Below, piece by piece: positions 6,992-14,867 of a DNA stretch of 64,000 bases; the first letter of the stretch is position 1, and every line of letters starts with the position of its first letter. Under the pieces are notes generated by a model. It did no database searches, was not told where the DNA came from, and worked only from the letters and a program-made list of their open reading frames with translations. Both the position numbers and the translations under genes were made by a program. Origin of the DNA: an uncultured Thiohalocapsa sp. (lineage in GTDB: Bacteria; Pseudomonadota; Gammaproteobacteria; Chromatiales; Chromatiaceae); NCBI RefSeq assembly GCF_913062725.1, contig NZ_CAJXWY010000011.1:16756-80755 (forward strand), read 5' to 3'.

Positions 6992-8242
6992 TCATCCCGC
7001 GCTGCGGCGCCGCTGCAGAAAGATCGCCAGCAGCGCCGGCTGGGCGGCGCCCAACGCGCGTCGCTGGTCGAGGTCGTCCGGGGCAGTGGCCAGCGCCTTG
7101 GCCGCGCCGTAGGCGGCGGCCCGATGCGGGTCCGTCGTCGCGTCGGCGGGCGCATCCGCCGCCAGGCCGGGGTCCACGAGCAGGCACCAGGCGGGAAAGT
7201 CCTCGGTGGCGAGCATCGCGGCCGAGGCCGCAGCGGCAGCGGTGGGTGGCTCCAGATCGCAGAAGGCCTGCCAATGCGCGGCGAGCCGGCTGTCCGGACA
7301 GTCGCCGGCGGCGAGGATGCGCTCCGCCGTGTGCGGATGGGACCAGCAGGATGCCAGCAGCGCGGCGCGCGCGGCGCGGGCGTCGCCACTGTGCTGACAG
7401 GCGCGGACGTAGGGCGCCAGCAGGTCGGGCAGATCCCGCCAGCCGGGCTCCGCCATGATGGCGGCCCGGGCCTCCTGCCAGCGCCCGAGCCGCGCGAGCG
7501 CGGAGCTGGCGTGCAGCCGGGGCTCGGCCGGGTCAAAGCGCAGGCCGTCCGCGGCCTGCGCCAGCGCTGCCCAAAGCAGCACAAGGCAGTCCCACGTCTG
7601 TGGGCCCAGCAGGGTGCCGGCGACGGGGGTGATCTCATCGATATCCCGCAGCAGTGCCGCCGCCTTGGACCGGCAGGGTGCGGCGCCGGGAGTATGGCCG
7701 GCTCGCGCCAGGCAGTCGATCAGACGCCGCCAATCGCTGCCGCGTGCATACGCCGGGTCACGACGCTGGAGCTTGTCCAGGGCCTCCCGGGCGGCGGGCA
7801 AGCGCCGCGCCAGTACCGCCTCGCGCAGGGTTTGTTCGAGTAACCCATCGGCGCTGTCGTAGAAGAGATCCAGCTGCCGGCGCGCCGGTGGCGGCGCGTA
7901 CGCGGTGGCGAGGGCCCGCTGGAGCTCGACGCTCGGGCCTGACTCGAGCGGCGCGGAATCATCGCCCCGGCGATGGTTTTGGGCCGCCGTGGGAACCAGC
8001 CCCGCAGCGCGGGCCTGTGCCCCCGCCCGCCGCAGCAGCGCCAATGTATCGGCCAGCGGCAGCTGCAGGGCGTCCTGCAACCATTGCCGGTGCCCCGACC
8101 GCCAGGCCTCGTAGTCGGGGTGGGCGAGCACACCCGCCGCCAGCAGCAGTGCCAACGGCTCCACGCGTTGCTGCTCCAGGATCAGTCGCTCGACGAGCGC
8201 GATGAGCTTGTCGGGACCGGGTTGGCTCGAGGCTGTTGGCAT
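6992..8242 (-). CDS. Hypothetical alanine-rich helical protein, TPR-like
   Basis: A 416-residue protein I do not recognise. It is rich in Ala, Leu and Arg and looks entirely alpha-helical, with repeated helix pairs (for example LHASSALARLGRWQEARAAI and ACQHSGDARAARAALLAS) that recall TPR/SEL1-type solenoids without clear consensus. There is no signal peptide or membrane segment. ATG 8242 begins MPTASSQPGPDK; upstream in-frame sequence is Cys/Arg-rich and unlikely to be protein. It stands alone between a convergent ABC ATPase gene and a divergent receiver gene. No function is proposed. Confidence 0.65.
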   Translation of the reverse strand: MPTASSQPGPDKLIALVERLILEQQRVEPLALLLAAGVLAHPDYEAWRSGHRQWLQDALQLPLADTLALLRRAGAQARAAGLVPTAAQNHRRGDDSAPLESGPSVELQRALATAYAPPPARRQLDLFYDSADGLLEQTLREAVLARRLPAAREALDKLQRRDPAYARGSDWRRLIDCLARAGHTPGAAPCRSKAAALLRDIDEITPVAGTLLGPQTWDCLVLLWAALAQAADGLRFDPAEPRLHASSALARLGRWQEARAAIMAEPGWRDLPDLLAPYVRACQHSGDARAARAALLASCWSHPHTAERILAAGDCPDSRLAAHWQAFCDLEPPTAAAAASAAMLATEDFPAWCLLVDPGLAADAPADATTDPHRAAAYGAAKALATAPDDLDQRRALGAAQPALLAIFLQRRRSAG

Positions 8243-8669
8243 CGTCGTGTCATAGCTGGGTCGCCCCCGTGTCAGGCGCACCGCGGTGGGCGCGTCGACA
8301 TCAGACCAACAACAGTGTATCCGGTGGGGTGCACGTGTAGCCAGCACGCGTCGACGCCACACGCCAGAGCGACCGGTATCGCCGGTCTTGTCCGGGCAGC
8401 TCGGTGAGGCCGCCGATCCGCGCTCGCGGCACACCAAATCCCCAGCGGCCAAGAGCGGGGTCGGGGGCGGGGTCGGGGTAAACCTGAGGGCTGTGCGAGG
8501 AGTGGCGCTTATTCCCGGACAAATCGCACCGTCTTAGAGTTGGGCCGGCACGCGCAGTCTGTAAGCCGCAACCCACGCCGGTTAGACCGCCGCCAATGGC
8601 GCGGCATTGCCATTGCCGGGCTGCCCGTCGTCCTCCGCAACTATTGCATCGCAGTCATTCCCCAAGCCT
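8243..8669. other. Divergent intergenic region with a G-rich motif
   Basis: A 427-bp stretch between the hypothetical helical gene (minus) and the receiver gene (plus). No coding frame with convincing protein character was found. It should contain both promoters, though no clear -35/-10 pair stands out in this GC-rich DNA. Its one notable element is the G-run cluster at 8457-8478. Confidence 0.5.
8457..8478 (+). other. Four-run G-quadruplex motif
   Basis: Runs of G4, G5, G4 and G4 (8457-8460, 8463-8467, 8469-8472, 8475-8478) are separated by loops of 2, 1 and 2 nt. This is an ideal intramolecular quadruplex pattern, lying on the coding strand about 190 bp upstream of the receiver gene. Formation in the cell is inference. 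Confidence 0.6.
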
Positions 8670-9092
8670 ATGAAGATCCTCGTTGCCGAATCCAACCATA
8701 TCCTTGCCACGGTGCTCGCCGATCATCTCGTGGCTGGCGGCCATCAGGCCATGCCGGCCTATGAGGGACGGCTTGCCACCATTTTCTGCCAAAAACAGGA
8801 TTTCGATGCCATCGTCATCGAGTTTCTGATGCCCGATATCTATGGCATCGATGTCCTGGAACAGCTCCATGCCCAGGGCCGTATGCCGCGTCCCATCATC
8901 ATTACGGGCTTTCCGGAGCTGCTCGAGGAGGTGACACCGCGATTGGCTGCGGTCGGCGCCGACACGGTGATCTTCAAGCCCTTCATCTTCGCGGAGGTGG
9001 ACGCGGCATTGGCGCGCTTTGCGAGCGCGGATGCGGATACGGGCGCAGTGACCAGCCGGCGGCCGCAGTACCAGCGCATCGCCGTCAACTGA
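8670..9092 (+). CDS. Single-domain receiver protein with Glu at the phosphoacceptor site
   Basis: A 140-residue CheY-like protein. The fold markers are MKILVAES at the start, LMPDIYG at 53-59, Thr79 (IIITG) and Lys103 (IFKP). The acidic pocket is altered: residues 7-8 are Glu-Ser instead of Asp-Asp, and the phosphoacceptor position (AIVIEFLMPD) is Glu51 instead of Asp. Asp-to-Glu often mimics the phosphorylated state, so this may be a constitutively active or phosphorylation-independent receiver. There is no output domain, only a short basic tail. Start at ATG 8670 fits the first beta-strand. A canonical receiver gene lies convergently 45 bp away. Partner proteins are unknown. Confidence 0.82.
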   Translation: MKILVAESNHILATVLADHLVAGGHQAMPAYEGRLATIFCQKQDFDAIVIEFLMPDIYGIDVLEQLHAQGRMPRPIIITGFPELLEEVTPRLAAVGADTVIFKPFIFAEVDAALARFASADADTGAVTSRRPQYQRIAVN

Positions 9093-9137
9093 CCCCGGGC
9101 GCCGCCGCGCCGTGTCGTCGGCCCCGGCATTGTCGGA

Positions 9138-9737
9138 TCACCGGCAGCCGAGCATCCTGAGCAGTTCCGCAGACGCCACGGGCTTGACAAGATGGCCATC
9201 GAAGCCGGTCTCGGCGGACTGGCCACCGTCGCTGTCCGGATCCCAGCCTGAGAGCGCGATGATGCGCACACGCCCGCCGCCCGGCAGTCCCCGAATCCGC
9301 CGGCAGGCGGCACGACCGTCGAGGCCCGGCATGGCGATATCCAGCAGCACGATGTCTGGTCGCTCGCGCTCGGCGGCGGCCACCGCCTGCAGGCCATCAT
9401 AGGTCTTGATGACGCTGAACCCTGCGAGCTCGAGCAGCATCGCCAGGGCCTCGACCACGGCGTCGTTGTCGTCGGCCACCAGAATGCTGGACTGCCCACT
9501 CCGCCCGCCGCCGGCTTGCTCGGATGACGACACCCGTGCCCCGGACGCAGCGACGCATGGGGCGGTGGCGCGTCGCAGCGCCACGGTGCTCGCGCTCGGC
9601 GAGCCGATCCGAGGCGTCACCATGGAGTTCGCGTCCAGAGGCACCGCGCCGGCGTGGGCCACGCCTGCAGCCCCGCGCCCGACGCGGTGCAGATCACCGC
9701 TCGACGCTGACGGCATCGGTTGTCTGAGCATAGGCAT
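9138..9737 (-). CDS. Receiver-domain response regulator with a low-complexity N-terminus
   Basis: A 199-residue protein. The C-terminal 115 residues are a canonical receiver: ILVADDND with the acidic pair, phosphoacceptor Asp133 (VLLDIAMPG), the Ser of IIALSGW, and Lys in HLVKPV. The first 80 residues are Ala/Ser/Pro-rich without a recognisable domain. ATG 9737 is chosen because GGAG lies just upstream; ATG 9623 is a shorter alternative that would still keep the receiver. No DNA-binding output is present, so it may relay phosphate or bind a partner such as the kinases at 11.5 and 20 kb (inference). Confidence 0.75.
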   Translation of the reverse strand: MPMLRQPMPSASSGDLHRVGRGAAGVAHAGAVPLDANSMVTPRIGSPSASTVALRRATAPCVAASGARVSSSEQAGGGRSGQSSILVADDNDAVVEALAMLLELAGFSVIKTYDGLQAVAAAERERPDIVLLDIAMPGLDGRAACRRIRGLPGGGRVRIIALSGWDPDSDGGQSAETGFDGHLVKPVASAELLRMLGCR

Positions 9738-9965
9738 TGCGCTCCGTGGGTCGACATCAGAACAGCCGCTGGACCGGCTCTGATCTTGTGCCCTTGAGTT
9801 TGGCTGCAGGCGCACCGTCGCGCACGCCATGGCGGTGCCCGCACGACGCCTCTGTGAGACCGCTCGGCGGACGGCCGTCGCAGCGAGCCCGGCGAAGGCA
9901 GCAGGCCGCCCGGCCCGCCGCCGCCCTGGCCGGATGGCGCAGCAGTGGGGCGCCGCGTCGGCGGC

Positions 9966-11015
9966 TCAGGCGATGCCCACGGCGTTGGAGAGATAGACAT
10001 CCTGCACCGCGTTCAGCAATGCGATGCCATCTTCCATGGGCTTCTGGAAGGCCTTGCGGCCGGTGATCAATCCCATGCCGCCGGCGCGCTTGTTAATCAC
10101 CGCGGTGCGGACCACCTGATGCAGATCGTCGCGGCCGGACGGTCCACCCGAGTTGATCATGCCCGCGCGGCCCATGTAGCAATTGGCCACCTGATAGCGT
10201 ACACGTTCGATGGGATGCTCGCCGGTGAGGACCTCGTACATACGCGGATGGGTTTTGCCGAAGCCGATGGCCTTGAAGCCGCCGTCGGTGGTGGCCTGCT
10301 TCTGCTTGACGATATCGGCCTCGATGGTGACCCCGAGGTGGTTGGCCTGCCCCGTCAGGTCCGCCGCCGTGTGGTAATCGGTATCCCCCTGCTTGAAGGC
10401 GCCGTTGCGCAGATACGCCCAGAGCACCGTGGCCATGCCCAGCTCGTGGGCGCGCTGGAACGCGGCGCTCACCTCGCCGATCTGACGCCGCGACGCCTCG
10501 GAGCCGAAGTACACCGTCGCGCCCACCGCGGCGGCTCCCATGTCGAATGCCTGCTCGACGTCTGCGAACAGCGTCTGGTCATAGCTGTTCGGGTAGGTGA
10601 GCAGCTCGTTGTGGTTCAGCTTGACGATGAAGGGAATCTTGTGAGCATAGCGGCGGGCGACGGCGCCCAGCACGCCCAGCGTCGACGCCACACCGTTGCA
10701 GCCGCCCTCCAGCGCAAGGCGAATAATGTTTTCGGGGTCGAAGTAGCGCGGGTTGGGCGCAAAGGAGGCGCCGGCGGAGTGCTCGACACCCTGATCCACC
10801 GGCAGGATCGACAGGTAGCCGGTGCCGCCGAGGCGGCCGTGGCCGAACAGGGCTTGCAGGTTGCGCAGCACACCCGGCTTGCGGTCGCCCGCGAGCAGGA
10901 CCCGGTCCACGAAATCCGGCCCGGGCAAGTGCAAGAGATCCTGCCCGATGCCCTGGCAGCGATGGCTCAACAGGGTTTCTGCCTCGTCGCCGAGGATTGC
11001 GGGAATGTCGATCAT
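9966..11015 (-). CDS. fbaB: Class I fructose-bisphosphate aldolase, DhnA/FbaB type
   Basis: A 349-residue cytoplasmic enzyme cleaving fructose-1,6-bisphosphate to dihydroxyacetone phosphate and glyceraldehyde-3-phosphate through a Schiff base. The sequence is DhnA/FbaB-like: [10 protein letters not shown] at 71-80, VKLNHNELL at 131-139 and the Schiff-base lysine Lys237 in ADIVKQK, with the phosphate-binding MINSGGPSG near the C-terminus. Start at ATG 11015 is supported by AGGAGG about 6 nt upstream. The upstream region contains a large hairpin and a 12-C run. Remnants of two other central-carbon genes (ppsA and gap) lie 3-4 kb away. Confidence 0.93.
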   Translation of the reverse strand: MIDIPAILGDEAETLLSHRCQGIGQDLLHLPGPDFVDRVLLAGDRKPGVLRNLQALFGHGRLGGTGYLSILPVDQGVEHSAGASFAPNPRYFDPENIIRLALEGGCNGVASTLGVLGAVARRYAHKIPFIVKLNHNELLTYPNSYDQTLFADVEQAFDMGAAAVGATVYFGSEASRRQIGEVSAAFQRAHELGMATVLWAYLRNGAFKQGDTDYHTAADLTGQANHLGVTIEADIVKQKQATTDGGFKAIGFGKTHPRMYEVLTGEHPIERVRYQVANCYMGRAGMINSGGPSGRDDLHQVVRTAVINKRAGGMGLITGRKAFQKPMEDGIALLNAVQDVYLSNAVGIA

Positions 11016-11113
11016 GATCTGCCTCCTCTCCTACGATGTGCGCTGCCACATGGGCTTGCGGTTGGTCAGCGGATACGTGAGTACAGCAACAGCCATGCCG
11101 GCGTGGCGTCGAG

Positions 11114-11148
11114 GCCCGTGTTGCCCGCACCGATGGCAACACGCGGGC
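11114..11148. promoter_or_regulatory. Large hairpin in the fbaB leader region
   Basis: GCCCG-TGTTGCC (11114-11125) pairs with GGCAACA-CG-CGGGC (11135-11148) around a 9-nt loop, with one two-base bulge. It lies about 100 nt upstream of fbaB. On the plus strand it is followed by CATTTT, so it could also act as a weak plus-strand terminator. Its role is not determined. Confidence 0.45.
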
Positions 11149-11161
11149 GAAACACATTTTG

Positions 11162-11173
11162 CCCCCCCCCCCC
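11162..11173 (+). repeat. Homopolymer of 12 C
   Basis: Twelve consecutive C (G on the fbaB strand) about 150 nt upstream of the fbaB start codon. Tracts of this length are prone to slippage and are known phase-variation substrates in other bacteria; they are also prone to sequencing error. Confidence 0.85.
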
Positions 11174-11538
11174 GAATATGGCAACATGCTGTACCTGTAA
11201 GCTCTTGCCCAACATGATCCAACCGCGCAAAGGTACTGGCGCGGCGGGGTATGTCCATCGCCGTCCTGTGACGGGTTGACGCGCTCCCGCACGGCCAGCC
11301 GGGCGTTGCCCCTGGATCGCTCGCCCTGACCGCCGCAGGCGGGGCCGACTTCAGACAAGGTGCAGGCGGCTGATCTATACTTTGCCTCGTACACGAACAA
11401 GGGAATCACCCATTTGCCGTCGCGAGCATAAGGCTTAGATTGGCCGCCAGCATGGCATCTGCGTGCACCGCCCCGTTGGAGCATCCCAGGCTCCCCCGGT
11501 CAGGAAACCAACCAACAATGCGAACGAGAAGGCCATCC

Positions 11539-13152
11539 ATGGATAAGACTGAGCTCAAGCAGGCCGCGGCGATGCGTCTCGGTACCCTCGACTATGCCAA
11601 CGGCATCATCGAGACGGTGCACGATCCAATGCTGGTCCTCGACGACCACCTGCGCGTGCAAAGCGCCAATCATGCGTTCTACCAGACCTTCCGGGTGTCG
11701 CCCGAGGCGACGGCCGGACGCTTGCTGTTCGAACTGCACGACGGCCACTGGAACATCCCGCGTCTGCGCACGCTGCTGGAGGACGTACTGCCCCAGCACA
11801 ACCGCATCGAGGCGCTCGAAGTGGAGCATCACTTCCCGGCAATTGGCCGCAAGGCGATGCTGCTCAATGCCCACAAAATCCAGCAGGAGAACGCCGCGGC
11901 GATCGTGCTGGCCATCAAGGACGTGACCGAGCGGGACCGGCTGCCGGGGGTGATGATAACGCCCCAGCAGCCCCACCAGATGCATGCCGTGCTGGACGCA
12001 GTGCCCGTCGCAGTGGCGATCATCGCCGCCGCCAGCGGTCGCTTCTCTTTCGTCAACCGACGTGCCGTCGAGCTCTACGGCTGCGACCTCCTGGGCACGG
12101 ATCTGGATACTCATCTGGCGCGCGTGCAAGCCCTGCGTCCTGACGGCACGCCCTTCCCGAGCGAGGCGCTACCGGTCACGCGCGCGCTGCGCCGGCGTGA
12201 GACGGTGCTGGGGGAGGATATGCTCATTCATCATGTCGACGGCAAGCGCGTGCCGGTGGCGGTGAGCTGCGTACCCCTCTGCGACGGGCACGGACACATC
12301 GATGCGGCCATCGCCATCTTCGACGATATCTCTGGGCGCAGGCACATGGAGCACTCACTCGTGGCGCTGAACCAAAGCCTGGAGCAGCAGGCGGCCGAGC
12401 GCACGACGGAGGCGCAGCGACAGGCCGATCAGCTGCGCGCATTGGCGAGCCAGCTCAGTCAGGCCGAGCAGCATGAGCGCAAGCGGCTTGCGAAGGTCCT
12501 GCACGATCACGTCCAGCAGCTGATCGTGGGGGCGCGCATGCAGGTGGGACGGCTCAAGCAGGACAAGCCCTGCGAGGCGCGCGCGCCCATCGCCGAGCAC
12601 ATCGAAGCCATGCTGAGCGAAGCCCTGGAGGCATCGCGCTCCCTTGCCGTCGAGCTGAGTCCACCCGTGTTGGACGACGCCGGCCTCGTCGAAGCACTGC
12701 ACTGGCTCGCCTCGCGCATGCAGGAGCAACACGCGCTCAAGGTCAGGGTACAGGCGGATGCTGCGGCGGAGCCACTCAGGGCGGATGTGAGGTTCCTGCT
12801 GTTCGAGTGTATTCGCGAGTTGTTGCTGAACGTCGTCAAGCATGCCCAGGTCGGCGAGGCCGAGGTCGGCCTGATGCGCAGTGCCGATGCCGAAATCACC
12901 GCCGTGGTGCGGGACAAGGGCAAAGGTTTCGATACGGGCGTTCTGAAACAGCGGCGGCTCGACACCATGAGCTTCGGCCTGTTCAGCATGCAGACGCGGC
13001 TGGCGCATCTGGGCGGGCGCATCGACATCGACAGCGCCCCCGAGCGCGGAACCCGGGTGACGCTGGTCGTTGCGGTCGCCGTCGAGCCGTCCGCGGACAG
13101 CCCACGTCAGCTCGGCGATGCGCAACGCCACCATGGGCGGCCTGACTGCTGA
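11539..13152 (+). CDS. PAS-PAS sensor histidine kinase, NarX-like HisKA_3 type
   Basis: A 537-residue soluble kinase. Two PAS domains come first (about 20-130 and 150-275), then a coiled segment, then the HisKA_3 dimerisation region with phosphoacceptor His322 in KVLHDHVQQ, and an ATPase domain with N-box ELLLNVVKHA, G1 DKGKGFD and G2 FGLFSMQ. HisKA_3 kinases phosphorylate NarL/LuxR-type regulators; the nearest such regulator is at 30.9 kb, so a pairing is only possible. There is no transmembrane segment, so the signal is likely cytoplasmic. Start at ATG 11539 is chosen because the upstream in-frame sequence is Pro/Arg-rich and lacks conservation. Confidence 0.85.
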   Translation: MDKTELKQAAAMRLGTLDYANGIIETVHDPMLVLDDHLRVQSANHAFYQTFRVSPEATAGRLLFELHDGHWNIPRLRTLLEDVLPQHNRIEALEVEHHFPAIGRKAMLLNAHKIQQENAAAIVLAIKDVTERDRLPGVMITPQQPHQMHAVLDAVPVAVAIIAAASGRFSFVNRRAVELYGCDLLGTDLDTHLARVQALRPDGTPFPSEALPVTRALRRRETVLGEDMLIHHVDGKRVPVAVSCVPLCDGHGHIDAAIAIFDDISGRRHMEHSLVALNQSLEQQAAERTTEAQRQADQLRALASQLSQAEQHERKRLAKVLHDHVQQLIVGARMQVGRLKQDKPCEARAPIAEHIEAMLSEALEASRSLAVELSPPVLDDAGLVEALHWLASRMQEQHALKVRVQADAAAEPLRADVRFLLFECIRELLLNVVKHAQVGEAEVGLMRSADAEITAVVRDKGKGFDTGVLKQRRLDTMSFGLFSMQTRLAHLGGRIDIDSAPERGTRVTLVVAVAVEPSADSPRQLGDAQRHHGRPDC

Positions 13153-13210
13153 GCTTGCCGGCCACCACGCGATCCGCCGATCGGCGCCGCTGCGCACCGT
13201 ATGGGCTGCG

Positions 13211-13492
13211 TCAGCGCCGCAGCAGCGTCAGCAGGTCGTCGAGGCCGCGGGTGTTGATGACGTCGTCCGCCGTGAGCCAGCCGCGGCGGGCCTGGTCGAC
13301 GCCAAAGCGCATGAAGTCGAGGTTGCCCTGGCTGTGGGCATCGGTGGAGACGGCGATGCGCACGCCGAGCGCCTTGTCGATGTACAGGTCCTGGTGCAGC
13401 GCCTTGACGTGCTTCGGACCCAGACCGGAAATCTCCAGCAGATCGGCCAGGCGGGAGAACTGCTCGGCGATTTCGCGGTTGTGAATGGTCAT
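13211..13492 (-). pseudogene. Collapsed remnant of DNA polymerase X (polX)
   Basis: A 93-codon frame stitched from three pieces of a bacterial PolX (normally about 570 residues). Residues 1-21 are the extreme N-terminus (HNREIAEQFSRLADLLEI). Residues 22-37 match the later helix-hairpin-helix segment (SGLGPKHVKAL). The last 45 residues are the end of the C-terminal PHP domain (STDAHSQGNLDFMRFGVDQA, then RRGWL). The polymerase core and most of the PHP nuclease are gone, with both junctions in frame. Start at ATG 13492. The loss looks like internal deletions rather than point decay. The peptide cannot be a polymerase. Confidence 0.7.
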
Positions 13493-13538
13493 GGCTCGCG
13501 GATGGCGGCTGATCGGACCGCTGCGCTTACTGACGCGC

Positions 13539-13679
13539 GTCAACGCTCGTGGATGCTGCTTGCGGCCGGCATGCCACGCCGCATGCCCGCGCTGCGGCGG
13601 CGACCTCGGGCAAATCAAGGCCTGTGGGCACACCGCCTATTTCTGTCCCGAGTATCAGCCGGCGCCCGCGGGGTCGTAG
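13539..13679 (+). pseudogene. C-terminal zinc-finger remnant of an Fpg/Nei DNA glycosylase
   Basis: About 46 codons ending in a stop at 13679 resemble the C-terminal zinc finger of formamidopyrimidine-DNA glycosylase/endonuclease VIII: CPRCGG, then 15 residues, then FCPEYQP. The fourth zinc ligand, normally Cys in CPRCQ, is Tyr here. The glycosylase body and N-terminal catalytic proline are absent upstream. Together with the polX remnant it suggests a degraded repair-gene region. The assignment rests on one motif. Confidence 0.5.
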
Positions 13680-13952
13680 TCGCGCCGCCGCGGCGGCGCG
13701 CCGGACCGCTGGAACGGTGCATTACCCCAGGACGGCGGGGCATTTGAGCCAGGCCGACGCCCGCGGCGCATGAGCGGCGCGCACCGCCGCGGATTGCACC
13801 GCCCACGCACGGCATGGGTGGCGGCCGGTGAGCCGACGCTCCCGTGCTCCGCGCCGTAGTCCCGCGCAGCTGCCCATCCCCCTTGGCACGTCATCTGCTG
13901 CCGCGATGGTGAGCACACCACCCAGCACCCAACAGCTGATCGCAAGTCCGTT

Positions 13953-14096
13953 ATGCCCGATGCTTCCGCCAATGCGGATCAGGCCCTGCTGGTCGTCCGG
14001 CTCGCGGGCCTGGACAACGACGACGTCGCCCGTGTCGGCGCCAAGAACGCCTCCCTCGGAGACATGCTCGGGGCTTTGGCCGCCGGGGGGCCTGAC
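13953..14096 (+). pseudogene. N-terminal remnant of phosphoenolpyruvate synthase (ppsA)
   Basis: The frame from ATG 13953 reads through LAGLDNDDVARVGAKNASLG followed by DMLGALAA, which matches the conserved start of PEP synthase (VGGKNASLGEM). Similarity ends at about 14090 and the remaining roughly 750 residues of the enzyme are missing. The frame then runs into the leader of the EF-hand gene. It is therefore a 5' fragment. Confidence 0.6.
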
Positions 14097-14139
14097 CGGT
14101 GCCCGGGCAGATTGGCTCATCAATCCACCGGAGGTCTTC

Positions 14140-14595
14140 ATGCACAGATCAACCCACAATCGCTGGTCCACCCTCGCCCTACTCATCGCGGGCGTCGCCT
14201 GCGCCCCGGTCGCCGGCGCCCAGCCCGGCGCGGGCGCGGGCGCGGGCGCGGGCTGGGGACCGGGTCCGCATCACCCCGGCTACGGTGCGGTGCCCGGCAT
14301 GGGTCCGGGCATGGGTCCGGGCATGGGTCCGGGCATGGGGTCCGGCATGATGGGTCCGCGCTGGGGCGCGGGCATGCCGGCGTTCGACACCTTCGACCGT
14401 AACAACGACGGGCGCATCAGCAGCGACGAGCTCCAGCAGACCCGCGCCGAGCGGCGAAGCCAGCGCGCCCAGCAGGGCTACCCCATGCGCGGCGCCGCCT
14501 ATGCGCCGAGCTTCTCTGCAATGGACGCCGACGGCAGCGGCGATCTCTCGCCTGAAGAATTCGTCCGCTTTCACGGTGGCCGCGGGCGGCCCTAG
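14140..14595 (+). CDS. Secreted EF-hand protein with Gly-Pro-Met repeats
   Basis: A 151-residue protein. Residues 1-27 are a signal peptide (STLALLIAGVACAPVAGA). Residues 28-80 are a Gly/Ala then Gly-Met-Gly-Pro tandem region, probably disordered. Two EF-hand loops follow: DRNNDGRISSDE (86-97) and DADGSGDLSPEE (129-140), both with intact calcium-ligand positions. Start at ATG 14140 has GGAGG five bases upstream. It probably binds calcium in the periplasm or outside the cell; its partner is unknown. A P-type cation ATPase of the calcium-pump class lies 270 bp downstream. It is intact although surrounded by gene fragments. Confidence 0.82.
   Translation: MHRSTHNRWSTLALLIAGVACAPVAGAQPGAGAGAGAGWGPGPHHPGYGAVPGMGPGMGPGMGPGMGSGMMGPRWGAGMPAFDTFDRNNDGRISSDELQQTRAERRSQRAQQGYPMRGAAYAPSFSAMDADGSGDLSPEEFVRFHGGRGRP
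14296..14343 (+). repeat. 12-bp coding tandem repeat (Gly-Met-Gly-Pro)
   Basis: Three perfect copies of GGCATGGGTCCG and a fourth degenerate copy inside the EF-hand gene. Gain or loss of units keeps the frame and changes the length of the linker. Confidence 0.85.
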
Positions 14596-14610
14596 CCGGG
14601 GCGGACGCCA

Positions 14611-14766
14611 ATGCCCAGGGCTCACCAGGCGCGGCAGCGCATGACAGGCAATACCATCACCCTCACGGTGGGCGACGGCGATCTGGCGACGGTGCTGGCC
14701 TGGCACGACAACGAGATGGGCTATGCGGCGCAGATGCTGCGCGCGGCGGTGACAGTACTGGGCTGA
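14611..14766 (+). pseudogene. C-terminal remnant of glyceraldehyde-3-phosphate dehydrogenase (gap)
   Basis: A 51-codon frame ending TGA at 14766. Its second half, ATVLAWHDNEMGYAAQML, matches the conserved GAPDH C-terminus (VLAWYDNEWGY with the following helix). The catalytic Cys/His and the Rossmann domain are missing. It follows the EF-hand gene by 15 bp and precedes the P-type ATPase. It could still be translated, but it is not an enzyme. Confidence 0.65.
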
Positions 14767-14867
14767 GCGGCGCCACCGGCGCCTGGGATACGCCCGTCGA
14801 AACGGGCGCTGCCGGGGCGGCGAAGACTGACGAGAGCCAAACACCAAGCGCGCCGGAGCGCCATCGC

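Larger units (their letters stand above)
11016..11538. other. Divergent intergenic region between fbaB and a sensor kinase gene
   Basis: 523 bp without a convincing gene. On the fbaB side it carries a 12-bp-arm hairpin (11114-11148) and a poly-C tract (11162-11173). The rest, up to the kinase start at 11539, shows no repeat or coding frame I can support. Promoters for both flanking genes are expected here. Confidence 0.5.

Noticed and set aside
11114..11160. Hairpin plus CATTTT as a definite intrinsic terminator on the plus strand
   Set aside because: No plus-strand gene ends upstream (fbaB is on the minus strand), and the T-run is short.
13655..14186. Minus-strand frames through the decayed region
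   Set aside because: Arg/Pro-rich translations with no conservation; the recognisable fragments are on the opposite strand.
14296..14343. Regular short repeats considered as a CRISPR array
   Set aside because: 12-bp direct tandem units without spacers, in frame within a coding gene; no cas genes nearby.
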